From positions 4,451,501-4,515,500 of the forward strand of contig NZ_CP041969.1 of assembly GCF_014107495.1 (NCBI RefSeq): 64,000 nt of DNA. Direction: 5' to 3'. The notes beneath the pieces were generated by a model. The model ran no database searches and was not told where the DNA came from. It saw nothing but the letters and a program-made list of their open reading frames with translations. Both the position numbers and the translations under genes were made by a program. The stretch's first letter is position 1; each line of letters starts with the position of its first letter. Shown here piece by piece: positions 1 to 8,714 of the stretch. Origin of the DNA: Cohnella cholangitidis. Lineage in GTDB: Bacteria > Bacillota > Bacilli > Paenibacillales > Paenibacillaceae.

Positions 1-1391
1 TCCGAAGGGACGAAAAGCACGCTTTCTTCCGGATACATCGGATGGTTCGCCGCCTCTTGAATCGCTTCCGCCAAATATTCGTTTAGGTTCACTCGTTCGG
101 AGACCGGACTTCCGTCTCCGCTTCTCAGCCGGTAAGTCAACGTTAGATCGTTGATCAACTCGTCCAAGTAAGACGACTTATCCAATATGATTCTGGCGAA
201 CGAGCGCACCTCTTCGGTCGACCATTCATACGAATCGTTGACCAGCACATGGGCATATCCTTTGATAGAGGACAGGGGTGTTTTCAGATCATGGGATACT
301 CCGGCAATCCACTCGTCCCTCATTTTTTCGGTTTCCTCTCGAAGCCTTTCGTTGGCGTGCAGCGATCTCGATAAAGTATCCATAGATTCGATTACGTCTT
401 GATAGACGCGATACTTGCGTTTTCTTCGGCCTCGTCGGTTAAGGCTGCGGGGGATTCCTTTCGCGTCGGCAGGCTCCTCGTAGCGGCCTTCTCCAAGCTG
501 CCCTAGCCATTTCAGGACATGCGCGATCGGAGCGCCGAACCGTTGACCGAACCAATAGGAAACAAAGACGAACACTAGCATCGCCGCAAGCAGCAACATC
601 CCGATGCCGATCAACAGCACTCGATTCTCGGGGGATATAAACGGCTCTTCGCCAGGCTCCGTTCCGGATAGAGGGGAACTGAGCACCCAGGTGAGTCCGG
701 TGTTCCGGTCATACTCCGAGACGACTCGTGCTCCGTAACGGTCCGGATAGCTGGATCGAAGCACCAACTCTTGCACGGAGTAATCCGCAATGGCCCGCGC
801 CGGTTTGTTAAGCGAAGCCAACTCGGTGCCGTCTCTATTCAGCACTTGCAGCCAAGAGGCGCTTTCCCTTAAACCTTCTCGCAAATCCTCGGCTATCCTT
901 ACCTCATTGCCTGTAATGACGGCCTGTTCCTTCAATCGATGCAGTAAGCTGTTTTCCTTGTTGCTTAGACCGTATAGCAACGTATGGACAACGCCGTTTT
1001 TCTCCTGGATCCAGATGTATAGCTGGTACGGGAAAACGCTTCTGCCTTGCCAATAAGAGGTTAATTCCCCTGGGCCGTAGGAAAGAGGAACATCGTCGGG
1101 CGTGAAGAAGGAGTCCGTCACCTCTCCTTGCTCGTCGATTCTCTGAAGCCAGCCCCCGCTCTCCCGGACTTGATCCAGAAGCTCCGGATCGAAGACGAGC
1201 TTATCTCCCTTAGCTTGAACGGTTTGAATGAGCCGGTGCAGTCCAGCGCTCTCGAATTGCCTCGTCGCGTCTATTTTGGACAATTGATTCATAGTCCAAG
1301 ATAGCGTAGTCCATGCCAGCGCGAACAGGACAAGGCCGACGGCCGCCAGCCACGCAATCAGGCGAAGGGCTATCCGGTTTTTAACGTTCAT
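1..1391 (-). CDS. Sensor histidine kinase, 3' end beyond window
   Basis: Membrane sensor kinase that should phosphorylate the response regulator encoded just upstream. About 463 residues are visible from ATG 1391; the ATP-binding end lies outside the window. A first membrane helix spans about residues 7-28 and a second about 235-257, with an extracytoplasmic sensor region between them. The phosphoacceptor box GVSHDLKTPLSSIK is clear, with the histidine at about residue 367. The start overlaps the end of the response regulator gene by 11 bases, so the two are translationally coupled. No specific ligand can be read from the sensor region. Cell-wall stress is a guess from the divergent M23 lipoprotein gene. 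Confidence 0.9.
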   Translation of the reverse strand, partial: MNVKNRIALRLIAWLAAVGLVLFALAWTTLSWTMNQLSKIDATRQFESAGLHRLIQTVQAKGDKLVFDPELLDQVRESGGWLQRIDEQGEVTDSFFTPDDVPLSYGPGELTSYWQGRSVFPYQLYIWIQEKNGVVHTLLYGLSNKENSLLHRLKEQAVITGNEVRIAEDLREGLRESASWLQVLNRDGTELASLNKPARAIADYSVQELVLRSSYPDRYGARVVSEYDRNTGLTWVLSSPLSGTEPGEEPFISPENRVLLIGIGMLLLAAMLVFVFVSYWFGQRFGAPIAHVLKWLGQLGEGRYEEPADAKGIPRSLNRRGRRKRKYRVYQDVIESMDTLSRSLHANERLREETEKMRDEWIAGVSHDLKTPLSSIKGYAHVLVNDSYEWSTEEVRSFARIILDKSSYLDELINDLTLTYRLRSGDGSPVSERVNLNEYLAEAIQEAANHPMYPEESVLFVPS

Positions 1392-2103
1392 GCGGAAACT
1401 CCTTCTTCACCAGCTTGTATCCAAGCCCTCTTACGTTCACTAAGTATACCGGCTCAGCCGGATCGGGCTCTATGCGCTCGCGGATCCGGTGGATATGCAC
1501 CATGATCGTGTTATCGTCGCTAACGCTATTCTCTCCCCATACTCTCTCGTAAAGCTCGCTTTTCGTGAATACCCGATTCGGATTTTTGCATAAGAACAGC
1601 AAAAGTTGAAAGACGAGGGAAGGGCAGGGGACGGACGTTCCCTCCACGCGCAATTCGGCGGCGGCTTCATGGACCTGGAAGCGGCCGAAATCGAAGATCG
1701 CGGTCGCGGGAACTGCCGCGACCGGAGCGGTTTTGCCTGAACGGCGCAACAACGACTTGATGCGGGCAACGATCTCCAGCGGGTTAAACGGCTTCGTTAC
1801 GTAATCGTCCCCTCCGACCGCGAATCCAGTCAGTTTATCGAAATCCGTCGTCCGCGCGCTTAAGAACAGGATGGGGGCATCCGTTAGCCTGCGAATGAAC
1901 GGGCAAGCTTCTATGCCGCTCATGTTTGGAAGCATGACGTCTAGCACTATCGCGTCATATCCTCTTCTTCCGCATGCGGTTAACGCCTCTTCGGCCGATT
2001 TGGCTTTGTCTATCGTATGGAATCCTTCTTTGCGAAGTACCGTCTCCAGAAGCTGGAGAATCGCTTGCTCGTCGTCGACGAGAAGAATGGCGGCATCTTT
2101 CAC
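1381..2103 (-). CDS. OmpR-family response regulator
   Basis: DNA-binding response regulator of 240 residues, the usual length for the family. The receiver domain (residues 1-120) has acidic residues D10/D11, phosphoacceptor D55 in VLDVMLP, S82, and K104 in the TKPF motif. A C-terminal winged helix follows (about 140-235), ending with the family motif VRGLGYKL. It is transcribed ahead of the sensor kinase with an 11-base overlap. It reads divergently from the DUF3887/M23 lipoprotein gene, and the space between holds paired CTTAA/TTAAG half-sites spaced one helical turn apart. Inference: it regulates itself and the lipoprotein. Confidence 0.93.
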   Translation of the reverse strand: MKDAAILLVDDEQAILQLLETVLRKEGFHTIDKAKSAEEALTACGRRGYDAIVLDVMLPNMSGIEACPFIRRLTDAPILFLSARTTDFDKLTGFAVGGDDYVTKPFNPLEIVARIKSLLRRSGKTAPVAAVPATAIFDFGRFQVHEAAAELRVEGTSVPCPSLVFQLLLFLCKNPNRVFTKSELYERVWGENSVSDDNTIMVHIHRIRERIEPDPAEPVYLVNVRGLGYKLVKKEFPHER

Positions 2104-2177
2104 TATTGGTTGCTCCTCTGCTCCCGGCGTTACCTCTTATTCTAACATGCATCCTCATTATCGTAGGCAGAGACTAC

Positions 2178-2225
2178 CTTAACGGAACCTTAATTCTTGC
2201 TTATCGGAATTAAGATCGGCTTAAG
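2178..2225. promoter_or_regulatory. Candidate OmpR-type operator, paired half-sites
   Basis: CTTAA occurs at 2178 and 2189, and TTAAG at 2210 and 2221. Each pair is spaced 11 bases start to start, and the two pairs mirror one another. Tandem half-sites one helical turn apart are typical for OmpR-family regulators. The array sits in the divergent gap between the regulator gene and the M23 lipoprotein gene. Confidence 0.55.
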
Positions 2226-2297
2226 ACTCCGTTTCCATTGGAATAAGCTTAGGCCTTCATAATGAGGAAAGAACGAATAGAGAAACGGGGCGGAGAA

Positions 2298-3301
2298 ATG
2301 AAGAAGGCGTTGATCGTATTGGCGACATGCTCGTTGCTGCTGACGGGGTGCGGAGGTACCGAGAAGAGGGGTGAGAAACAGCCTGTTAACGCGAGCGCAT
2401 CGGCCCCTCCTTCGGCTGCCGCATCAGAATCGAAGGGGGCAGCGACAGTGAAGTTTAAACCCGAACAAATCGGTCAAGCGTTGATCGATAGGAAATACGA
2501 AGAGATTTACGAACAAACGAGCGCGGAATTTCAAACAGAGATTACTAGAGAACAATTTTTGGACATTCTGAGCATCAACGTGGGCGTACGGTCTTGGGAT
2601 CCTCTTTCCCGGTTGAGCGTCAACGGAGCGAATCTTTTCAAACTGATTTCGCAAGACGGCCAAACGGGAGTCGTATTCGCGATGAATGAGGAACAAACGA
2701 TTACGGGGATCCAATTCGTTCCATTGCAAAGTTTCCCGGAATCGGACAACTCCACGACCAAACTAGCTTACGGCGTACCGTTCACAGGGGAATGGTACGT
2801 GTTCTGGGGAGGACGAAACGCGCTTGCGAATTATCACTACGAGTATCCCTCCCAACGTTACGCCTACGATATCATTCAAATGAAAGAGGGCTTTTCCTAT
2901 AAAGGAGATGCCGCGAAGAACGAAAGTTATTATGCGTTCGGGCAGCCTATTCTCGCCCCTCAGGGGGGACGGTCGTTCATGTCGTGAACGATATCAAAGA
3001 CAACGAGCCTGTCGGCGTCATGAACGAGGAGGCTCCGGCCGGCAACATGGTCGCGATCGATCACGGGAACGGAGAATATAGCTTTCTGGCGCATCTTCAA
3101 AAAGGTTCCGTCAAGGTCGCGGTCGGGGATAAGGTGGCTAAAGGCGATCAGATCGGATTATGCGGCAATTCCGGCAATTCCAGCGAGCCTCACCTTCATT
3201 ATCAGGTGTCCGATAATAAAGATTTGTTCTCCGGGAAATCGATACGCGTGTTATGGGAAGAGGGGCTTGATCCGCGCCAAGGAGAGACGATTATACGCTA
3301 A
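2298..3301 (+). CDS. Lipoprotein with DUF3887 and M23 peptidase domain, frameshifted
   Basis: Exported, membrane-anchored peptidoglycan endopeptidase of the LytM/M23 type. The start at 2298 follows a GGGGCGGAG ribosome site and gives a lipoprotein signal ending LLTGC. A DUF3887-like domain follows (about residues 50-130), then the M23 domain with zinc-ligand candidates H180 and D191 and the HLHY motif near 3191-3200. The frame breaks at the G6 tract 2963-2968: reading on in place stops at 2987, while one extra G restores APQGGTVVHVVNDIKDN and runs to the stop at 3301. Both halves are well conserved, so the break is probably a sequencing error. A G-tract phase switch is the alternative. It is divergent from the two-component system and probably controlled by it. 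Confidence 0.85.
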
Positions 3302-3314
3302 TCCGTGATGCGGT

Positions 3315-3347
3315 CCCGGTTTGCTAACAAACCGGGGCTTTTTTTTT
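3315..3347 (+). terminator. Intrinsic terminator after M23 lipoprotein
   Basis: A perfect 9-bp stem CCCGGTTTG / CAAACCGGG with a four-base loop is followed by a run of nine T. Confidence 0.9.
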
Positions 3348-3447
3348 GCGTTCAATCCGGAATCTTTGTAACTTTTTGTAAAACCCATTCGTTAGTTTCA
3401 TAGACCATTATTAAAAAAATCTCATTCTAGTCAGGGGGGGGCAACGG

Positions 3448-4608
3448 ATGGAGTTGAGGACGGATATCGATTTCTACGAACAACGATTCCTGATGTTCGT
3501 GCTCGATCAAATCGCGCACGATCTGGAACGGGATGGCAAGGATGTCATTCGCATGACGCTCGGAAAGTCCGAGCTGCCGCTTCATCCGCGCATTTTATCG
3601 ACGATGGAGGAGGCTTTGCTGGACTTCCGTTTAAGCTCGCAAGTGTTTCCTGCGGGACTGCCGGAGCTTAAAGAAAAGCTATCCGCGCACTATCGGGATC
3701 GGTATGGCGTAGAAATTCCTTCAAGACGTTTTGTTATCGGCGCCGGAACGAGCTCTATTTTCCGTAATTTGTTTCATTTGCTGCTCAATCGAGAGGATGA
3801 GGTACTGCTCCCTTCCCCCTACTATTCGTTATATCGGTTTTCCGCTTTGTTGACGGGCGCCAAGATTCGATACTACCGTATCGACCCGAATACGATGAAG
3901 GTGGACATGCAATCATTCCGGGATAACGTTACGCCGCGTACGCGCGTCGTCGTCGTCAATTCGCCGGGCAACCCGCTCGGCAACATCGTTTCCCGCGACG
4001 AGATGCTGGAGATGGACGCCGTCGTGAACGGACAAGCCGTTATCATCCATGACGAAATCTATGCGAACATGCGCTTCGATACGGAATCGTTCTCTTCCGT
4101 GCAGCTTGGCAAGACCCGGTCCGTCTTCATTACGACGAACGCGTTCTCCAAAGGGTATCGCATGTACGCTCGTCGAGTCGGATACTGTATCGTGCCCGAG
4201 AATCTGATCGAGCCGTTAACGGTCATCCAGCATCATACGATGCTGACGGTTGATCCCGTCGTGCAATACGGGGCGGCTGCCGCCCTGGATCTTCCCGAAG
4301 AAGTGGAAAAGCTAGCCGAACTGTACAGGGAACGTCGCGATTACACGGTCGAACGGTTCGAAGCGGTGCCAGACGTGACCGTTATCCCTTCTTATGGCGG
4401 TTTTTATTTGGTGTTGGATTGTTCCCCGTACATGGAACGTCGCGGGATCGTTACGAGTTTGGAACTGGCAACCCGAATTATTCAATCGACGTTGGTGGCG
4501 ACGGTACCGGGATCGGACTTCGGAATGCCCGAATGCCTTAGACTTTCCTTCTCCTCGAGTAAGTACAAGGAAGGAATCGATCGGTTGGCGGCATTTTTCG
4601 CAGAATAG
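3448..4608 (+). CDS. Class I/II PLP-dependent aminotransferase
   Basis: Fold-type I pyridoxal-phosphate aminotransferase of 386 residues, cytoplasmic. Visible family marks are the substrate/cofactor motif NSPGNPLG, the HDEIY motif carrying the pyridine-contact aspartate, and the PLP lysine K235 in NAFSKGYRMY. A seven-G ribosome site precedes ATG 3448. The amino-acid substrate cannot be named from sequence. The next gene, about 70 bases downstream on the same strand, encodes a VanW-like protein, and a terminator follows that gene, so the two probably form one transcript. Confidence 0.92.
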   Translation: MELRTDIDFYEQRFLMFVLDQIAHDLERDGKDVIRMTLGKSELPLHPRILSTMEEALLDFRLSSQVFPAGLPELKEKLSAHYRDRYGVEIPSRRFVIGAGTSSIFRNLFHLLLNREDEVLLPSPYYSLYRFSALLTGAKIRYYRIDPNTMKVDMQSFRDNVTPRTRVVVVNSPGNPLGNIVSRDEMLEMDAVVNGQAVIIHDEIYANMRFDTESFSSVQLGKTRSVFITTNAFSKGYRMYARRVGYCIVPENLIEPLTVIQHHTMLTVDPVVQYGAAAALDLPEEVEKLAELYRERRDYTVERFEAVPDVTVIPSYGGFYLVLDCSPYMERRGIVTSLELATRIIQSTLVATVPGSDFGMPECLRLSFSSSKYKEGIDRLAAFFAE

Positions 4609-4678
4609 CCGTTACTTCTCGCCAAACCCGCATTATCGCAAAGTCTTATCCGCTCTTTCCGTTAGGAGGTTACCCTTT

Positions 4679-5512
4679 ATGTCCGAAAATCGTGCAAAGC
4701 CTTTAATTAAATACCTCGGAGCCAGGCTGCTTCTTGACGACGCGCGCAGCGTGATGCGCGGATGGTATTTCCGTTTCTCTAAGTTGCGGAAAGCGGAAGG
4801 GCAGACGGCCCGGAACGAATGCCTATTGTCGGAAATAAACATTCAAATGAAATGGCGCGATGACTTGAAGGAAATTAACCATAGCCGATTTCATAATATG
4901 GGGCTTGGCTGCGACCTCGTTAACCAAGTCACCGTTCGATCTGGGGAAGTTTTCTCGCTAAGGAGATATTTCATGGGCACTACGGAAGAGCAAGGTTTCC
5001 GCCGGGGGCCGATGTTCGTACGGGGCCGGATCGAATACGTCGCCGGCGGCGGAGCATGCCTGATCAGCACTTTGCTTTTCAATGCGGCGCTGCAGGCTAA
5101 TCTGGCGATCTTAGAAAAGCACAACCACAGTACCGATCTATGGGGGGAAGAACGTTTTATCGGGCTTGGTTTGGACGCTACTTACGCGTACGGCAGGAAG
5201 GATTTGAAATTCAAGAACACTCATGGCGCCGATATCCGAATCGAGACCGAATTTCGTGAAGATCTCATGCTAAGCTGCCGTCTTATCTCTACTAAACCGT
5301 TGACTTGCACAGTCTCGATCGCGACGGAGGTCGTACGGGAATTGCATCCTGAAGACGCCGGCTCAGATCGCGATTCAGACGGGAATCGTCGCCCCTATCG
5401 CAAAGGTTGGATCGTGAGAACGGAGCGCAAAGTTAGCGGGGAGAAGCTCGCGGATCGGCAAAACTACGTAAAAAAAGAGATGTACAAGCCCTTTTACATA
5501 GCTAATCCATAA
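4679..5512 (+). CDS. VanW family protein
   Basis: A 277-residue protein of the VanW family, named from a vancomycin-resistance accessory gene of unknown biochemical role. The conserved core is about residues 85-150: a VRSGEVFSLRR segment, then GGGACLISTLLFNAAL and a KHNHS motif. The family usually has Q after the cysteine of the GG-x-C motif; here it is L. ATG 4679 is chosen because GGAGG lies eight bases upstream; the open frame extends further back only through the aminotransferase gene. No signal peptide is evident. There is no van cluster nearby, so a resistance role should not be assumed. Confidence 0.88.
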   Translation: MSENRAKPLIKYLGARLLLDDARSVMRGWYFRFSKLRKAEGQTARNECLLSEINIQMKWRDDLKEINHSRFHNMGLGCDLVNQVTVRSGEVFSLRRYFMGTTEEQGFRRGPMFVRGRIEYVAGGGACLISTLLFNAALQANLAILEKHNHSTDLWGEERFIGLGLDATYAYGRKDLKFKNTHGADIRIETEFREDLMLSCRLISTKPLTCTVSIATEVVRELHPEDAGSDRDSDGNRRPYRKGWIVRTERKVSGEKLADRQNYVKKEMYKPFYIANP

Positions 5513-5531
5513 CCGATTTTTTAAGCCGTAC

Positions 5532-5566
5532 AACCATTCCGCTACAGTTTTGCGGGGTGGTTTTCT
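5532..5566 (+). terminator. Intrinsic terminator after VanW gene
   Basis: AACCATTCCGC pairs with GCGGGGTGGTT (two G-U pairs) around a nine-base loop, followed by a T-rich stretch. Confidence 0.75.
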
Positions 5567-5577
5567 GTTTTCACGGG

Positions 5578-5619
5578 TTTACAAAAATAGTTGCGATTAA
5601 TATAATTGTCATAACAACT
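5578..5619 (+). promoter_or_regulatory. Sigma-A promoter with MarR-type operator
   Basis: TTTACA at 5578 and TATAAT at 5601 are separated by 17 bases. Immediately downstream, TTGT-CATA-ACAA (5606-5617) matches the TTGTNNNNACAA pattern typical of MarR-family operators and overlaps the last base of the -10 box. This supports autorepression of the MarR/MFS operon. Confidence 0.75.
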
Positions 5620-5652
5620 AGTTTACGAAGAGAATTAGAGAGGAGGGTCGGC

Positions 5653-6105
5653 ATGAAGACGAATCCGTACGATTTGAATCGCTCGTTAGGATTCCTAATG
5701 GGCAATACTTACCGTAAATTGTCGGCGCTGTTTCAAAGCGGATTAAAGGAGTTCGACATCACCCCGGAGCAATGGTCGGTTCTTTATCAAGTCGATCAAG
5801 CCGACGGCTTAATTCAGAAGGAAATCGCGGAACGCTCCGGCAAAGACAGGCCGACGACGACGAGAATACTCGATCACTTGGAGCAGAAGGAGCTTGTCTA
5901 CAAGAAGATCGGCGAAAGCGACCGTCGCTCCTTCAGAGTCTACATGACGAGCAAAGGGAAGAACCTCATTCAAGAGACGATCCCGATCGAGAAGCGGGTG
6001 AACGCGGAAATTAAAAAATGCATAGCGGAAGAGGAATACGAAACGCTGCTGAAGCTAATGATGACGATCAGCATTCACGTCAACGAGATTACAGACAAAG
6101 AGTAG
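5653..6105 (+). CDS. MarR family transcriptional regulator
   Basis: Winged-helix repressor of 150 residues, normal for MarR. The DNA-binding part spans about residues 45-110, with the recognition segment RPTTTRILDHLEQKELV and the wing SDRRSFRVYMT. ATG 5653 is chosen because GGAGG lies about eight bases upstream; an in-frame ATG at 5557 would place the promoter inside the gene. It is followed 13 bases later by an MFS efflux gene, the classic repressor-plus-pump arrangement. The promoter carries a MarR-type palindrome, so autorepression relieved by a small ligand is likely. Confidence 0.93.
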   Translation: MKTNPYDLNRSLGFLMGNTYRKLSALFQSGLKEFDITPEQWSVLYQVDQADGLIQKEIAERSGKDRPTTTRILDHLEQKELVYKKIGESDRRSFRVYMTSKGKNLIQETIPIEKRVNAEIKKCIAEEEYETLLKLMMTISIHVNEITDKE

Positions 6106-6118
6106 GAGACGATTAACC

Positions 6119-7327
6119 GTGCCGCAACCAGATCAACAGCCTAGACTATGGACGAAATCCTTTCTTGCGTTAACGATAAGCTCTTTATTGCTTTTCCTGA
6201 ATTTGCAAATGCTGCTGTCGTCATTCCCGGCTTACGTGAAAGACGAATTCCATGTCGGGGACATGATGGTAAGCTTGGTCACGAGCATTTTCGCGTTGAC
6301 CGCGATAGCGACCCGATTCCTGACCGCTATGTTAATGAGAAAAATTCATCGCAACGTGCTCCTGTACGTCGGACTTGGAATAGCGGCCATCATAACCGGC
6401 ATCTACGTGCTTGCCGATTCGATCGGTTCGCTGCTGCTGATGCGCGTCGGCTACGGCATCGGATTCGGAATGTCGAGCACGATTGTTCCGACATTGGTGT
6501 CGCAGATCATTCCGAGCAGAAGGATGGGGGAAGGTATCGGTTATTTTGGCTTGTCCACCAGCCTTGCGATGTCGATCGGACCGATGATCGGCCTTAACGT
6601 CATGAAGCAATCGGGATTCGGTACGCTGGCTCTGATAGGGACGATCACGATTCTGTTGTCGTTCCCGATTCTGATGCTGTCCCGGGCCATTCCGCCAAGC
6701 CCGCGGCCAAGTTTCGCTAGCAATGCCGGTTCGAATACAGGTTCCCCATCTAAACCGCCGTTTAATAAGAAATTGTTATTTCCGGCTTTGCTAAACGTTC
6801 TGCTCGCGGTTACCTATGGGGGATTGCTGAGCTTCATCGCTTTGTTCGGGGAGTCGGTCCACCTTGAGCAGGTAGGCCTCTTTTTCTTGTTCAACGCGAT
6901 TACGATCATTATCATTCGGCCGATTTCCGGTAAAGTGTTCGACAGAAGAGGGCATGCCGCGGTTCTTATTCCTGCGGTGCTATGCGTTATTGCGAGCTTG
7001 ACCCTTCTTTCCTATGCGACGGCGATGCCGATGCTTGTCCTATCCGCACTATTGTACGGACTCGGCTTCGGCGCGATTCAACCGACCCTTCAAGCATGGA
7101 TGCTTCGTTCATCGACGCAAGCTCAATACGGCATGGCCAATAGCATGTTTTACAACTCTACGGACTTAGGGGTCGCCGCAGGCGCATTTATTCTGGGAGC
7201 AATCTCGGCCGTATCCGACTACGCGGTTATGTATCGCTTTGCGGCGGGTTTTATGGTGCTGTTTCTCGTGGTATTCGCGTTCGTTCAAGTTCGCTTAAGA
7301 GCGATGAAGAAGACGGCAATGTCTTAA
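6119..7327 (+). CDS. MFS efflux transporter
   Basis: Twelve-helix major facilitator of 402 residues in the cytoplasmic membrane, of the drug:proton antiporter type. The MFS motif region between helices 2 and 3 reads RFLTAMLMRKIHRN, and a hydrophilic linker lies near residues 190-220 between the two six-helix halves. The start is GTG 6119, preceded by AGGAG. It lies 13 bases after the MarR gene, within the same transcript. It probably exports a toxic compound that also derepresses the MarR protein; the substrate is not predictable. Confidence 0.92.
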   Translation: MPQPDQQPRLWTKSFLALTISSLLLFLNLQMLLSSFPAYVKDEFHVGDMMVSLVTSIFALTAIATRFLTAMLMRKIHRNVLLYVGLGIAAIITGIYVLADSIGSLLLMRVGYGIGFGMSSTIVPTLVSQIIPSRRMGEGIGYFGLSTSLAMSIGPMIGLNVMKQSGFGTLALIGTITILLSFPILMLSRAIPPSPRPSFASNAGSNTGSPSKPPFNKKLLFPALLNVLLAVTYGGLLSFIALFGESVHLEQVGLFFLFNAITIIIIRPISGKVFDRRGHAAVLIPAVLCVIASLTLLSYATAMPMLVLSALLYGLGFGAIQPTLQAWMLRSSTQAQYGMANSMFYNSTDLGVAAGAFILGAISAVSDYAVMYRFAAGFMVLFLVVFAFVQVRLRAMKKTAMS

Positions 7328-7445
7328 TGAGGGCAATAAATGATATTAATTTATATAATTCGCATAGGAATTAAAGGGATTATGAATCACATGAAGAATA
7401 CCCTTATAGAAGTCTCATCGAGATGACTATAACGGAGGAGATCTT

Positions 7446-7910
7446 GTGGCTCGAAAAGTATTGGTTAGCGCTTGCTTGTTAGGCCATAAAGTAAGATACG
7501 ACAATGGGGATGTTCCCTGCTTGGACCCGCGTTTCCTGAAATGGTACGAAGAAGGCCGCTTCGTGCATATTTGCCCCGAGGTGGTCGGAGGTTTGCCGAC
7601 TCCGCGCCCGGACGCACAGAGACAAGGAAACCGCGTAGTGACCGGTGCGGGCGCCGACGTCACGGAACCGTTCGAGAGGGGCGCTCAAGCGACGTTGAAA
7701 TTAGCGCAAGAGCATCAAGTAGAGGTAGCCATTTTGAAGCAGGACAGTCCGTCCTGCGGCAGCTTGTTCATCTACGACGGGTCTTTCGCGGACAGGAAAG
7801 TACCCGGCGAGGGGACGACGGCGGAGTTGTTGCGCTTGCATGGGATCAAGGTGTTCGGAGAGGACCAACTGGACGAGATCGAACGGGAACTGGAACGGTT
7901 GGAAGTCTGA
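7446..7910 (+). CDS. DUF523 domain-containing protein
   Basis: Small cytoplasmic protein of 154 residues spanning a single DUF523 domain; the function of the family is not established. The conserved start VSACLLGHKVRYDN and the later KQDSPSCGS motif are present, with cysteines that could bind a metal or be catalytic. The start is GTG 7446, six bases after GGAGGAG. It ends at a hairpin shared with the convergent DUF1697 gene. Confidence 0.92.
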   Translation: MARKVLVSACLLGHKVRYDNGDVPCLDPRFLKWYEEGRFVHICPEVVGGLPTPRPDAQRQGNRVVTGAGADVTEPFERGAQATLKLAQEHQVEVAILKQDSPSCGSLFIYDGSFADRKVPGEGTTAELLRLHGIKVFGEDQLDEIERELERLEV

Positions 7911-7924
7911 ATAAGGGATTGAAC

Positions 7925-7965
7925 GCAAAGAGTCTGCCTGGCGGCAACACGGGCAGACTCTTTGC
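7925..7965. terminator. Bidirectional hairpin terminator
   Basis: A perfect 14-bp inverted repeat, GCAAAGAGTCTGCC and its complement, lies between two convergent genes with a 13-base loop. T-rich tails are weak on both sides, so its strength is uncertain. Confidence 0.65.
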
Positions 7966-8505
7966 TTACGCCATTTTCTTAGCCAGCTCGGCTAATTTGT
8001 TCATCGTGTTCATGTTGCGGGAGGTTGCCGTAGTCCCTAGCTTAACGAGGCTCTTGGCCAGCTTGGAATCGAGAATGCTTTGCCGGAACAAGCTGTATAT
8101 TTCCAGCCCGCGGACGTAGAACTCGTCGATGCCGCCCTTGCTTCCTTCCATTGCTTCAAGTGCTTTCGGAGCAGGGGGCTCGGTCAATACGGTAACTTGA
8201 ATGTTCTCGCCTTCCAATAAAGGCTCTTTTCCGTAAGGGCAATCGGCGATGATCCGTTCCCATTCCCGGGCTGATCTTATCGCTACGGTCGCCTCGATGC
8301 CGAATTTGTCCACGATCGCTTGCTCCAGCTTGGGACGCAGCGCATCCGCGCTTTCCTCCGACTCGAAGAGCACGTTGCCGCTTTGGATATAGGTTTGCAC
8401 GCGATTAAGGCCTAAAGCTTCGTAAGCGCTCCGCAGCTCGGCCATCGGCACTTTGTTTTTGCCTCCTACGTTAATTCCTCTGATCAACGCTATGTAGATC
8501 GTCAC
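7966..8505 (-). CDS. DUF1697 domain-containing protein
   Basis: Cytoplasmic protein of 179 residues covering one DUF1697 domain of unknown function. The diagnostic start is YIALIRGINVGGKNKVPM and a second conserved block is TYIQSGNVLFES. It is convergent with the DUF523 gene and stands alone on its strand. Nothing nearby suggests a role. Confidence 0.93.
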   Translation of the reverse strand: MTIYIALIRGINVGGKNKVPMAELRSAYEALGLNRVQTYIQSGNVLFESEESADALRPKLEQAIVDKFGIEATVAIRSAREWERIIADCPYGKEPLLEGENIQVTVLTEPPAPKALEAMEGSKGGIDEFYVRGLEIYSLFRQSILDSKLAKSLVKLGTTATSRNMNTMNKLAELAKKMA

Positions 8506-8646
8506 CTTGTGTTTCCCCCTCTAAAATATAACCGCCCAAACTAGTCTCTGATAGTTGAGTATATAACGTGATTAACCGATTTTCCATTTTACAGGGTCGT
8601 CCCTCAGCCTTTTTTCGCGGGCTCGTCATGCTTGTCATGCTAGTCT

Positions 8647-8675
8647 GCATAATTGGTCAAGTCCCCTCATAGACA
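8647..8675 (+). promoter_or_regulatory. Candidate sigma-E (sporulation) promoter for ydcC
   Basis: GCATAAT and CATAGACA separated by 14 bases match the sigma-E consensus (KMATATT, 14-15 bases, CATACAMT) at about 12 of 15 positions. It lies about 40 bases ahead of the ydcC start, and ydcC is expressed during sporulation in Bacillus. Confidence 0.45.
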
Positions 8676-8714
8676 TGAACCATGGAATTATTAATGTGCA
8701 GAGGGGTGGATCGC

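Noticed and set aside
4394..4678. Upstream extension of the VanW frame into the aminotransferase gene
   Set aside because: It lies in another frame inside a conserved gene; the ribosome site at 4662-4670 fixes the start at 4679.
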